Positions 53,498 to 62,521 of a stretch of 64,000 nucleotides of DNA are shown piece by piece; the first letter of the stretch is position 1, and every line of letters begins with the position of its first letter. The notes under the pieces are model-generated. The model was not told the DNA's origin. It made no database searches and was given only the letters and a program-made list of their open reading frames with translations. Position numbers and translations under genes: made by a program. The DNA is from Lewinellaceae bacterium. Its GTDB lineage: Bacteria > Bacteroidota > Bacteroidia > Chitinophagales > Saprospiraceae. The stretch is from contig JADJSY010000019.1 of the NCBI GenBank assembly GCA_016711435.1, forward strand, positions 54,497 to 118,496, given 5' to 3'.

Positions 53498-53704
53498 ACA
53501 TGAGTCATCCCGGATTTTGCCTAAAACGACCACAAAAAGGTCAAACTCGTATTTATTGATGATTGCTTATTGACAATTGATGATTTTTGATGCAAGGTGG
53601 CATCTTCGCACATCAAAAATCATCAATTGTCAATAAGCAATCATCAATAAAAATTGTGCCGGCGCGTACTAGGAGTCGCTACAAAAATCCGGGATGACTC
53701 ATAT
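53498..53704. repeat. Nested dyad array (ATGAGTCATCCCGG and GATTGCTTATTGACAATTG)
   Basis: An outer pair is ATGAGTCATCCCGGATTTTG and AAATCCGGGATGACTCAT. An inner pair is TTGATGATTGCTTATTGACA with its near-exact complement, ending TCATCAATTGTCAATAAGCA, around GGTGGCATCTTCGCA. The outer word recurs at about 54889 as ATGAGTCATTCCAGATTTTG. No gene is present. Confidence 0.85.
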
Positions 53705-53720
53705 TTCATCTGTGTGCCTT

Positions 53721-54752
53721 TTACTTCATAAACGCCGCTTCCAGTCCACTCACATCGCCCGTAGTCGCCCAGGTTTTCACCTTGCCTGAAGCATCGAATG
53801 TGAAGGTTTGCTCTACGGAGTTGCTATATGTTTTGCCGGTTGCGGGGATGGTGCCGCTGATTTTTACGGTGCAAGTCACCGAATGGTCTGTTGCGCGGAA
53901 ATTGCCCGGTTCAAACTGTGTAATCTGGATAGACTTACCCACATTTTCAAAAAAGCGGCCGACGCCTGCATGGCCGATAAAAGTGCCCGCAAATGGAATT
54001 ATGGCGGGATTGCCGACATGCGACCAGTTGCAGTCCTCCGTCAAAGAAGCCAGGATGGTTGGAACATCTCCTCTTCCAAATGCTGCGTAGTCGCTGTGCA
54101 CGACATCCAGGTTGCGATCTGCCTGCGACGGCACCCGAATGGCATGGGCTGCATAAATCATGGGTTGGGGCGGTGTGACGCCTGTGGAAATGATGATGGG
54201 TACGAGTGTCTGACCCGCGGCTGCAAACGCATCTGCGTCCGACCACACATCCAGCACCTTGATACCTTCGGGGGTTTTGTAAGATACATGATACATCCGC
54301 GCCGGATTGTCCAGTTGGCCGGCTTTTTCCAATCCTGCAATGATCTGGTCGTACTGGGCTTCACTCATTCCTTTCACATCGAAGTACGCGATGATGGTTT
54401 TGTCCGTACGCAAAGCCGCGTTTTTCCCTGCAATCACTTTGTACACCTCGTAAGGAACCGGATTTACGGAAGCTCCCATGATGGGTTTTAGGGCGCTGAG
54501 ACGAGCCTCCAGTTGCGCCTGGGAACTAAAGGTGGTAAAACCAAGGAATCCACCCGCAACGCCGGGGCCGGCCGCATGGTATTCCGAGAAACTGTTGGTC
54601 AGACCGGCCGCTCCGATCTTGCTGAACAGCCCGTCATAACCTGCTACGGTCATTTGAGCGGACATAGTGACGGCTACATACCATTTGTCTTGTGCGGAAA
54701 GATTGCTAAAACCAAGCATCAGGAGTGCAAAAAAGATTTGAGATGTTTTCAT
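53721..54752 (-). CDS. Secreted protein with C-terminal SnoaL-like domain
   Basis: 343 residues with a signal peptide (1-20, MKTSQIFFALLMLGFSNLSA). The first half has repeated dimeric-barrel-like features (EYHAAGPGVAGGFLGFTTFS, YDQIIAGLEKAGQLDNPARM). The second half is a SnoaL/NTF2-like cone fold: FGRGDVPTILASLTEDCNWS, FIGHAGVGRFFENVGKSI and SVTCTVKISGTIPATGKTYS. The dual architecture suggests a fusion. Ligand or enzymatic role unknown. Confidence 0.75.
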   Translation of the reverse strand: MKTSQIFFALLMLGFSNLSAQDKWYVAVTMSAQMTVAGYDGLFSKIGAAGLTNSFSEYHAAGPGVAGGFLGFTTFSSQAQLEARLSALKPIMGASVNPVPYEVYKVIAGKNAALRTDKTIIAYFDVKGMSEAQYDQIIAGLEKAGQLDNPARMYHVSYKTPEGIKVLDVWSDADAFAAAGQTLVPIIISTGVTPPQPMIYAAHAIRVPSQADRNLDVVHSDYAAFGRGDVPTILASLTEDCNWSHVGNPAIIPFAGTFIGHAGVGRFFENVGKSIQITQFEPGNFRATDHSVTCTVKISGTIPATGKTYSNSVEQTFTFDASGKVKTWATTGDVSGLEAAFMK

Positions 54753-54956
54753 TGTTGTTAAAAGTTAGCACTGGTGAATTGTAAGATTGCCATTACAAGC
54801 GGGTTTTGCCTGCATACCAGACTATACGAAGTGAATGGATTTTTGGATCAGAAATAGGGAAGGAAGTTGAATTGCACTAATAAAAACATGAGTCATTCCA
54901 GATTTTGAAGCGAAAAGACTATGCGATGTGCTATACAACACCCGTAGCGTAATTTA

Positions 54957-55019
54957 AACACATAGGCACATAGGAAACATAGCGTAGAGTACGCTATGTT
55001 TCCTATGTGCCTATGTGTT
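54957..55019. terminator. Perfect 30-bp stem hairpin, probably a bidirectional terminator
   Basis: The arms AACACATAGGCACATAGGAA(...)GCGTA and its exact complement pair over 30 bases around GAG. A run of A follows on the + strand. It lies in 54753-55155, where I see no gene. Confidence 0.75.
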
Positions 55020-55155
55020 AAAAAAAACGTCGCGCTCGGCAGATAGAGTTTTCTACCGACCTTATCCGCTACGCGGCCATGGAATCCAGGAAAAATATAC
55101 CACTGTACAACAAGCGGATAGTCACATTCCTTTTTTAGTTGATTTACTAGCCGTC

Positions 55156-55794
55156 TTAATTTTTATCCAGCATCATATTATTCTCCATCAGCAGACAAGC
55201 CTTGCCTTCAAAGGGCTTTTCCGTATAAAGCGAAGCCTTTGCGCCCAAGACCCGGGCGGGTATCCCCATGGAAGTCTGTTCCCAGGCATCGAGGTGGCCC
55301 ATTTCAAAATTGCCATTTTCAATAGGTACCGTTTCCCACTTACCTTTGGATATTTCCACAACAAGTTGGAAATCATCGAAATAGAATTTGCCGTTGTTGA
55401 ACCCCAGGCCACCAAAGCCCAGGAACGGCGCCTTTTGATCGAAAACCCCTTCCAGTGTGTATTTCCCCCAACTGCTATCACGGACGGGGCGGTTGAACAT
55501 ATTGTCCATCCAGGCCCAGTTGCGCACTTTGCGCTCTTCAAATTCATGGCGAATAAAAGCAACGGCGAAAGCCTCCGGGCCGATGGGTTCGGCGCGTATC
55601 GCCACCGTCAGGCGGTAATTTTTGCCCGCAAACCGACTCATATCTATGCGTTGCGACCAGACGGAAAAGACCGCAGGTTGCAGGGGCGGTTCTTCCTTTT
55701 GGGCAAACAAGGAGATGGAGGACAAAAAAAGTACGAAAACCAGAAGTGCACATTTAAACGCGGACGAAAAGAGGTTGATGGTAGTGGATTTCAT
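55156..55794 (-). CDS. Secreted carbohydrate-binding-module-like protein
   Basis: 212 residues. The signal peptide covers about 8-31 (ALLVFVLFLSSISLFAQ). The mature part has a jelly-roll pattern: GKNYRLTVAIRAEPIG, APFLGFGGLGFNNGKFYFDD and then PIENGNFEMGHLDAWEQ. This resembles the sugar-binding sandwich domains that precede catalytic domains in larger Bacteroidota enzymes. The protein ends soon after, so it may be a truncated version. Ligand unknown. Confidence 0.65.
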   Translation of the reverse strand: MKSTTINLFSSAFKCALLVFVLFLSSISLFAQKEEPPLQPAVFSVWSQRIDMSRFAGKNYRLTVAIRAEPIGPEAFAVAFIRHEFEERKVRNWAWMDNMFNRPVRDSSWGKYTLEGVFDQKAPFLGFGGLGFNNGKFYFDDFQLVVEISKGKWETVPIENGNFEMGHLDAWEQTSMGIPARVLGAKASLYTEKPFEGKACLLMENNMMLDKN

Positions 55795-55980
55795 TGAAAA
55801 TGGTGCTTAAAAGTGAAAAAATGGAATGGACTGAACAATATCTCCTATTTGTATTCGAAGCAGGTACCGGCTCTCAGGCAGATTTATTTCGGGTAGTATC
55901 CTTTGAAAAGTTGGCAACATGATCCGTATTGGGTACATTTCAAATTGTCATTTCCACTATTGAAATGTTGATATGCCTCC

Positions 55981-56070
55981 ACACTACTGGACATTTTCGT
56001 GGAACGAGACCTATAAGGTTTTAAAAACCTTATAGGTCTGACCACTGTAGAATAAAATGTCCAGTAGTGT
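55981..56070. mobile_element. 90-bp MITE-like element with terminal inverted repeats and target duplication
   Basis: The ends are ACACTACTGGACATTTT and its exact complement AAAATGTCCAGTAGTGT. A second palindrome (AGACCTATAAGGTTTT / AAACCTTATAGGTCT) lies inside. GATATGCCT occurs immediately at each side (55970-55978 and 56071-56079), separated from the left end by CC, consistent with a target-site duplication. It has no coding capacity. Confidence 0.75.
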
Positions 56071-56255
56071 GATATGCCTGACATGCGTGAACACGCGCTC
56101 CATTCCACAGGCAACAAAAATAACGAAAACGAACCGCAATGTATTAAAAAAACATATCGCACCAACCCGAGAGCAAGCAGACAAGGGCAGGAGGATATGA
56201 AAAAATGCTTACTTTGTGCGCTACTTTTGTTCTGCGCCGAAAAGGCGTCCTCTCT

Positions 56256-57026
56256 ATGTCCAAACTCGCTCCCACATATAAATTTCTTGACTTATCCGAT
56301 TACGGCCGGCCGCTTGGGAAACGTTTCGCGTTTCAACTAAAAAACACGCGTTTTACACCAGTTCATGTAACGCTGCTATTCGGCGTTGCTGGTTTAATAG
56401 CAGTCTATTGTATTCTGCATGAACACTTTTTAACTGCCGGCTTTTTTATTATTCTCAAATCAATTCTGGATGCGGCGGACGGCGAATTATCGCGTATTAA
56501 AAATACGCCGTCCTATTTCGGAAGGTATCTGGACAGCGTGTTCGATCTGGTCCTGAATTTTCTGTTTTTAATGTCTGTGTGGTATATCACGGAAAGTTCC
56601 GTCTGGTTGACTTTTCTTGCGTTTTTGGGCATACAACTGCAGGGCACTTTATACAATTTCTATTATGTAATTTTAAGAAACAACTCTGTCGGCGGCGATG
56701 CCACCAGCAAAATATTTGAAGACACGCCACCCAAAGCATTGGCCGGAGAAACCCAAAAAAAAGTGAATACTATTTTCCGGATTTATAAAATGACCTATTC
56801 CGTTTTTGACAAAACGATTTACTGGTTAGACAAAAACGCATCCAACGTAAAAGTATTCCCGAAATGGTTTATGACCATGATTTCTGTGTACGGATTAGGC
56901 TTTCAATTATTGATTATTGCGTGCATGCTTCCTTTACAATTAAAGGAGTTTATTATCCCTTTTTTTATTATGTATACCTTTATTCTTGTTATATTTATAG
57001 GTATTAGAAAGATGTACATTCAATAG
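56256..57026 (+). CDS. CDP-alcohol phosphatidyltransferase family protein
   Basis: 256 residues from ATG 56256 (MSKLAPTYKFLDLSDYGRPL). The frame reaches back to 56205 without family match. The signature D-x2-D-G-x2-A-R-x8-9-G-x3-D-x3-D is present as DAADGELSRIKNTPSYFG, RYLDSVFD, with Ser replacing the consensus Ala. Transmembrane segments lie at about 33-53, 60-80 (partly overlapping the motif), 100-130 and 210-250. These enzymes transfer a phosphoalcohol from CDP to another alcohol in the inner membrane. The substrate is unclear. It stands alone on the + strand. Confidence 0.85.
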   Translation: MSKLAPTYKFLDLSDYGRPLGKRFAFQLKNTRFTPVHVTLLFGVAGLIAVYCILHEHFLTAGFFIILKSILDAADGELSRIKNTPSYFGRYLDSVFDLVLNFLFLMSVWYITESSVWLTFLAFLGIQLQGTLYNFYYVILRNNSVGGDATSKIFEDTPPKALAGETQKKVNTIFRIYKMTYSVFDKTIYWLDKNASNVKVFPKWFMTMISVYGLGFQLLIIACMLPLQLKEFIIPFFIMYTFILVIFIGIRKMYIQ

Positions 57027-57125
57027 ATTGAAGGTTTATGTAAATCTAATACCGCTCAATTGAAAAATTATTTCAACCATGCCGTCAATTGTCGCTTGAT
57101 AACGGGCTTCAACAATCACAGCGCA

Positions 57126-57878
57126 TCAAACCGTCCTGATACGCATCAAAAACTCCTCCCGCAGCGACTTACTCAATTGCAGCGACTTCTGTCCGATCAC
57201 AACATGGCTTTCGGTCACCTCATCCACCTGCGCGAGGTTGACGATGTGCGAGCGGTGGATGCGCTGAAAAAGCGCCTGTGGCAGTTGCTCTTCCAGGCTT
57301 TTCATGGGCATGGTCAGCAGGTATTCTTTTGTTTTGGTAAAAATGCGGCAGTAATTCCGTTCGGCTTCGATGTAGAGAATGGCTTCGAACAGGATTTTCA
57401 CCATCCGGTCTTTGTTGCGCACAAAAATGCGATCACTGAGAATGTACGGAATCTCCTCTCCCGGAGTTTGTTCCTTCGGCGTTGTTTGGGGCGGCTGGTT
57501 AGCTATGAGGCTGATGGTCAGTTCCAAAGCCCTTTGCAGGTCTAACTTTTTGAAAGGTTTGGCAAGGAACGCGTATGGCTTCGTCTCCTTAGCGCGCTGA
57601 AAAGTAGCGTCGTCGGAGTTCGCAGTGAGAAAAATCACGGGAATATGATAGTCTTTTTGCAGCGCGTATGCCAGAGCGATGCCGTCCATGCTGCCTTTTA
57701 ATTGAATATCGAGCAAGGCTATGTCCGGTGCATTTTCTTCCAATTGCAACAGGGCTTCTTCGGCGCGCGGGATAATGCCGGTCACTTCGTAACCCAGTTC
57801 GGTGAGAAACATGGAAACTTTCGCACCGATAATCATTTCATCTTCAACCACCAATATTTTAATGGAACTATCCGTCAT
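57126..57878 (-). CDS. LytTR-family response regulator (second pair)
   Basis: 250 residues. The receiver domain (1-125) has VVEDE, phosphoacceptor Asp57 in IALLDIQLKG, FLTANSD and KPFKK. The LytTR domain (about 150-250) has YILSDRIFVRNKDRMVKI and FQRIHRSHIVNLAQVDEV. Its start overlaps the kinase stop by 4 bases. It is a paralogue of the regulator at 45737-46471. Confidence 0.95.
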   Translation of the reverse strand: MTDSSIKILVVEDEMIIGAKVSMFLTELGYEVTGIIPRAEEALLQLEENAPDIALLDIQLKGSMDGIALAYALQKDYHIPVIFLTANSDDATFQRAKETKPYAFLAKPFKKLDLQRALELTISLIANQPPQTTPKEQTPGEEIPYILSDRIFVRNKDRMVKILFEAILYIEAERNYCRIFTKTKEYLLTMPMKSLEEQLPQALFQRIHRSHIVNLAQVDEVTESHVVIGQKSLQLSKSLREEFLMRIRTV

Positions 57879-59758
57879 GCCGCTTTTTTCAGGTTAAAAT
57901 CAAAAATAACGGTAGTGCCGTTTTGCACTTCTTCCCGCATGGAACCGCTTAGTTGGCGGGTGAGCAGCGACACCAATTGTCCGCCGAAACCGGTTCCCTG
58001 TGTCACGCCGCTTTTGCCCACCCCGTCGTCGGTCACTTCCAGGTGCAGTACGCCTGCGGCCCTTTTTTCCAGTTTGATGCGCACGTTTCCTTTTCGCCCG
58101 TCGGGGAATGCGTATTTCAGGGTATTGGTCAGAAGTTCGTTGACGATCAGGCCGAGCGGAACGGCAGTGTCGATGTCCACATCCAACTGATCCATCGCGC
58201 ATTCGATGGTCACGCGGTCGTCGGCGCCAAAGGAATCGAGGATACTTTCGCTGAGGTTGAGGAAATAGTCCTTCATTTCAATAGCGCCCAGGTTTTCGCC
58301 CTGGTACAGTTTCTGGTGAACGATACCGATGGATTGTACCCGGTTCTGGCCCTCCTGCATGGCGTCCTTGATACCTTTGTCGTCTATTTGCGCCGACTGT
58401 AATGCGAGCAGGCTGGACACAATTTCGAGGTTGTTTTTCACGCGGTGGTGTATCTCTTTCAAAAGCAATTCGTTTTCGGCATTTTTGGCTGCTAAAAGTT
58501 GATTGGTTTTAGTGCGGGCGCGATAACTGCGGTACAGAAAGAACAAAAACCCCGCCAGTAAAACTGCCACACCGATGCTGAGCCATTGCACTAATCGCTG
58601 CTGCGAAATCTGTTGCTCCTGCAAGGCAATAGTGGCTTCTTTCTTTTCCGTTTCGTACTGGGTACGCAGTTCCGATATGGAGGCATCGCTTTGGAGAGAA
58701 GCGGTGCTATCGCGCATCAGACGGGCTTTTTTCTGATACAGCAGTGCCGATTTATAGTCTCCCAACTGCTCGTAGATGGTGCTGGCGTGGCCGTAGTTTT
58801 CGGTGAGGTTGCTGAGGTCGCCGCCTTTTTCCTGCAATTCAATCGTTTTCAACTGGTAAGGCAAAGCCTCGGCGTATTTTCCCAGCAGCAGGTTGACTTC
58901 TCCGAGGTTGGCAGTGGCTGTAAAAATGCCCCCCGGATAATTCGCTTTTTCGGAATTGGCCAGACAGACCTTGTAATCTTCCAGCGCCTCGGCATAGCGC
59001 CCCAAACGTTTGAGCGCGTTGCCACGGCAATTAATAATATCGGCTATCTGTATGGGGCCGAGGTCCATGGAAATTACCAATGCAAGGCTCTGATTGTAAT
59101 AATCCAGTGCCTGAGCATGGTTGCCCATAGCAATGCAGGCATCCCCGGCATAGCGCAAGGCAGTAGTGAGTTGCTCCTGCAAACCGTTTTTTTGACAAAT
59201 CTGAATGCCTTTTTGGGCGTATTCCAGGGCTTCTTCTTGTCTTCCCTGGATGCTCAAATCCCAGGATACCCTGCCGAGCGCGTCGGCAATGCCCTCCTGG
59301 TCGCCCAGTTCCTCCATCAGGCGCAGCGCCGACAGGTCGGTAGCCATCGATTGTTCAATTTCCCCTCTCCGTTTGTGTACCCAGGCAATTTTGAAAGAGG
59401 TAGTAGCCTGCCCTTTTTTGTTGCCGACTGCAAGGTATCCCGATATGGCTTTGTCAAAAAACAGCATGGCGGAATCCAGTTGCGAAAGATTGGCGTGCAT
59501 CCGGCCCCGCATTTCGTAAAATTTGGGTTGCCAGTTTTTGTCGCCCGTTTTTTCAGCCAATGCTACACCGCGTTTGGCGTACCCCAGGGCAATTTTTATA
59601 TCCATATTATAGGCTATACCCGTCATCTGGCTGAGCAGTTCGAGTTTTTGCGCATCGGCTTGTTCGGTGGCAAAACGCTGTTCCAGGCTGTCGAGCGGGG
59701 TGCCTTGGCCGAATAGCCACTGCGCCTGCAAGCAGCACAGCAAAAGTAGTTTTCTCAT
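57875..59758 (-). CDS. TPR-containing histidine kinase (HisKA_2 type, second pair)
   Basis: 627 residues from the Met starting MRKLLLLCCLQAQWLFGQGT, which gives a signal peptide; the frame to 59932 adds a Cys-rich leader that is not signal-like. TPR repeats cover about 40-390, a transmembrane helix lies near 405-425, then HisKA_2 with EIHHRVKNNLEIVSSLLALQ. The HATPase region has VPLGLIVNELLTNTLKYAF and VTDDGVGKSGV. The kinase is translationally coupled to the regulator downstream by ATGA overlap. It is paralogous to the pair at 43548-46471, on the opposite strand. Confidence 0.92.
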   Translation of the reverse strand: MRKLLLLCCLQAQWLFGQGTPLDSLEQRFATEQADAQKLELLSQMTGIAYNMDIKIALGYAKRGVALAEKTGDKNWQPKFYEMRGRMHANLSQLDSAMLFFDKAISGYLAVGNKKGQATTSFKIAWVHKRRGEIEQSMATDLSALRLMEELGDQEGIADALGRVSWDLSIQGRQEEALEYAQKGIQICQKNGLQEQLTTALRYAGDACIAMGNHAQALDYYNQSLALVISMDLGPIQIADIINCRGNALKRLGRYAEALEDYKVCLANSEKANYPGGIFTATANLGEVNLLLGKYAEALPYQLKTIELQEKGGDLSNLTENYGHASTIYEQLGDYKSALLYQKKARLMRDSTASLQSDASISELRTQYETEKKEATIALQEQQISQQRLVQWLSIGVAVLLAGFLFFLYRSYRARTKTNQLLAAKNAENELLLKEIHHRVKNNLEIVSSLLALQSAQIDDKGIKDAMQEGQNRVQSIGIVHQKLYQGENLGAIEMKDYFLNLSESILDSFGADDRVTIECAMDQLDVDIDTAVPLGLIVNELLTNTLKYAFPDGRKGNVRIKLEKRAAGVLHLEVTDDGVGKSGVTQGTGFGGQLVSLLTRQLSGSMREEVQNGTTVIFDFNLKKAA

Positions 59759-60097
59759 ATCATTGAAAGATTCGCTGGTGTAAAGTTGCGCGCTTTTATT
59801 GGTTCTATCAAAGTCGAAACTGGAATATAATCTGCCCCAACGCCCAGGCTTCGGACAACAAATCCCGTGCTTCGGACATCCAAACCCTTCATTGGGACAA
59901 ACCCTGCTGAACTTGTTCGATTTAGCGGCCACTTTTGGTGCATCAAAATGAACAGGACGAAGGTAACGCTATACTGACAAGTCTTGATGTACGCGTTAAA
60001 ACACCTGAATGTAATAATCCCGTCATTCCATGCACATTCCCCCAAAAGGGATCAGCCAATCATTCCAATCTCCCTTTCACAACAAACAATGCTATCA
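59759..60097. other. Divergent intergenic region without a convincing gene
   Basis: It separates the minus-strand kinase from the + strand TSP3 repeat gene. I see no dyad array and no clear promoter box; promoters for both genes are expected here. Confidence 0.5.
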
Positions 60098-62318
60098 ATG
60101 AGAAACAGTATTTTCGCTACTTTGAGCATCCGATGCAGGCTGCTCACTTTCCTCCTCGTATTCGCCGGCATATTTCACGCTTCCGCGCAAATCGATGTGG
60201 ACGACTTCAATACCGGGCCATTCTCCATTTACGGTATCAGCTCCGGCAATGACATCATCGCTACCGGCGCCATCGAAGGTAAGCGGGATGCAAAAATTGC
60301 CAATCTTGTTTCGAGCACCAGCTTTGCAAACAAGACTCTGGAGACCACCGGCGCTTATGCCGGCGCCCTGAAAATAACGCCCTATGGTAATTCTATTCAG
60401 GGTGTTTTTCCTGGCAACTATGATATCGGATGGGGCAACAATGATGTCTTGGGCGGTACAGATATGAACCTGAATGCTGCCGACTACAGCCAAATTGAAG
60501 TGACATTCAGACAGTCGCCCTTTTATTTTGCACAAATGAATGTTCGGTTCAACAAACCCGGTGACCCCGATTATTCCAGTTCCGCTTTGGTGACACTCAA
60601 CGGAGGCAGATCCTTTACTTTCCCTTTTTCAAGTTTCAGCGGCCTGAACCCTGCCGACATCGACGGCATTTCTATCGGATTTTCCAATTGTGGGCCCGAC
60701 ACCATTATCTTAATCGATCATATTAAAATCAGCGGGTTCTTAGACTCGGATAACGATGGAATTGGCAATGGCAGCGACAACTGCCCCGCTCGTAGCCAAT
60801 AGCAACCAGGCCGATCTTGACGACGACGGCATTGGCAATGCCTGCGACGCCTGCCCCAACGATCCCCAAAACGATGCCGACGGCGACGGTGTTTGTGTAA
60901 ACGCAGACAACTGCCCCAATGTGCCAAACAGCAACCAGGCGGATGCCGACGACGACGGCATCGGCGACGCCTGCGATACCTGCCCCAACGACCCCCAAAA
61001 CGATGCCGACGGCGACGATGTGTGTGCAAACGTAGACAACTGCCCCAATGTGCCAAACAGCAACCAGGCGGATGCCGACAACGACGGCATCGGCGATGCC
61101 TGCGATGCCTGCCCCAACGACCCTAATAATGACGGCGACGGCGACGGTGTTTGTGGTAACATAGACAATTGCCCCAATGTGGCTAACGCCAACCAGGCAG
61201 ATGCCGACAACGACGGCATCGGCGATGCCTGCGACACCTGCCCCAACGATGCAGCCAACGATGCCGACGGCGACGGTGTTTGTGCAAACGTAGACAACTG
61301 CCCCAATGTGCCAAACAGCAACCAGGCCGATGCCGACGACGACGGTATCGGCGACGCCGCGATACCTGCCCCAACGACCCCAAAACGATGCCGACGGCGA
61401 CGGTGTGTGCAAACGTAGACAACTGCCCCAATGTGCCAAACAGCAACCAGGCGGATGCCACAACGACGGTATCGGCGAGCCTGCGATGCCTGCCCCAACG
61501 ACCCTAATAATGACGGCGACGGCGACGGTGTTTGTGGTAACGTAGACAACTGCCCCAATGTGGCTAACGCCAACCAGGCGGATGCCGACAACGACGGCAT
61601 CGGCGATGCCTGCGATACCTGCCCCAACGATGCTGCCAACGATGCCGACGGCGACGGCATTTGTGGAAATATAGATAACTCTCCCGGTTTGGCCAATCCC
61701 GACCAGACAGATGCCAACAACAATGGTATCGGCGATGCCTGCGACGGCAAGCCGACTATCATCGATGCCGATGACGACGGAATTGCCGATGACGTGGATA
61801 ACTGTCCCGATGTGGCTAATAGAAACCAAAGGGATTCAGACGGGGATGGCATCGGCAATGCCTGCGACCCCTGCACTACTGCCATTCCCAATCTTGCAAA
61901 TTTTAATACGACTACTTGCCACTGCAACCCGGGTTACTATGAAGTCATCGGTTCATTGGGCTATGTTAAACTATGCAGACCTTGTCCGGCAGGCCAGAGC
62001 TGCCCCGATGGCATAAACGCCTATCCACTTCCACGTGCGCTTGACGGCGATACAGGCGTGGAAGGCCTGGAACTGGTGATGACGCCCAACCCGGCGGCCG
62101 ATGTGGTGAGATTGCAACTCGGTGGATTGTCCGGGCAGCAGGAAGTCGCACTCGAAATCTACAACTCCTTAGGTCAATTGATGCTTCGGAAGGCGTTTGG
62201 CAAAGTCACTTACCTGAACGAGCAATTGAATGTGTCCACCTTGCCCTCCGGAATTTACCTCCTGGAAATACGAAGTGGCACGACCCGGATGACCCGGAAA
62301 CTGGTCGTTGAACGTTGA
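60098..62318 (+). CDS. Thrombospondin-type-3 repeat protein with T9SS type A sorting domain (frameshifted)
   Basis: Signal peptide MRNSIFATLSIRCRLLTFLL begins at ATG 60098 (60089 is another option). A globular N-domain (about 35-215) is followed by Ca-binding TSP3 repeats (DADGDGVCANVDNCPNVPNS), a Cys-rich segment, and a type A CTD (MTPNPAADVVRLQLGG... KLVVER). One extra C at about 60788 shifts the frame, and a cluster of six missing bases at 61355-61477 breaks it again; the net change of six restores the frame. Open stretches are 60098-60802, 60756-61418 and 61431-62318. It is probably a secreted adhesive or scaffold protein. The frameshifts may be sequence errors. Confidence 0.85.
60813..61709 (+). 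repeat. Tandem 129-bp repeats encoding TSP3 units
   Basis: Seven units start at 60813, 60942, 61071, 61200, 61329, 61454 and 61581. Each encodes 43 residues of the DNCPNVPNSNQADADDDG type. Units 5-7 resemble units 2-4 in order, a 387-bp higher-order duplication. Units 5 and 6 are shorter by 4 and 2 bases, which locates the deletions. Confidence 0.85.
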
Positions 62319-62340
62319 ATAAAAATCATTGATAGCTATG

Positions 62341-62379
62341 CGCCCTTGTCGGTCTTCGGATTGTCAAGGGCGTTTTTTT
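62341..62379 (+). terminator. Intrinsic terminator after the TSP3 repeat gene
   Basis: CGCCCTTGTC pairs with its near complement GTCAAGGGCG, followed by seven T residues. It lies 22 bases after the stop. Confidence 0.85.
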
Positions 62380-62418
62380 GACCAAAATGAAATCAGAAAT
62401 GAATGGGAACCAAATGCC

Positions 62419-62451
62419 CCGAATTTTTCATACACGAAAAATTCGGCTTTT
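62419..62451. terminator. Second hairpin with T-run
   Basis: CCGAATTTTTC and GAAAAATTCGG form an 11-bp stem around ATACAC, followed by CTTTTT. It could be a second terminator or a leader structure of the next gene. Confidence 0.6.
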
Positions 62452-62521
62452 TCCGATGTAATACCTGATGGTTGTGTAATAATTTCGGCCATTCCTTACC
62501 ATTTTAACCTGCCAGATAATT

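Noticed and set aside
55920..55945. Possible fourth copy of the shared GGGTACAT motif
   Set aside because: GGGTACAT is present but no ACACAT follows at the fixed spacing, and no gene starts downstream at the expected place.
60813..61709. Possible CRISPR array
   Set aside because: The repeats are 129 bp, contiguous and in frame with TSP3 protein units, with no spacers of CRISPR length.
60740..61927. Long minus-strand open frames opposite the TSP3 repeats
   Set aside because: They are antisense to a GC-rich tandem repeat coding on the + strand and have repetitive, biased composition. The + strand encodes clear TSP3 repeats and a T9SS sorting domain.
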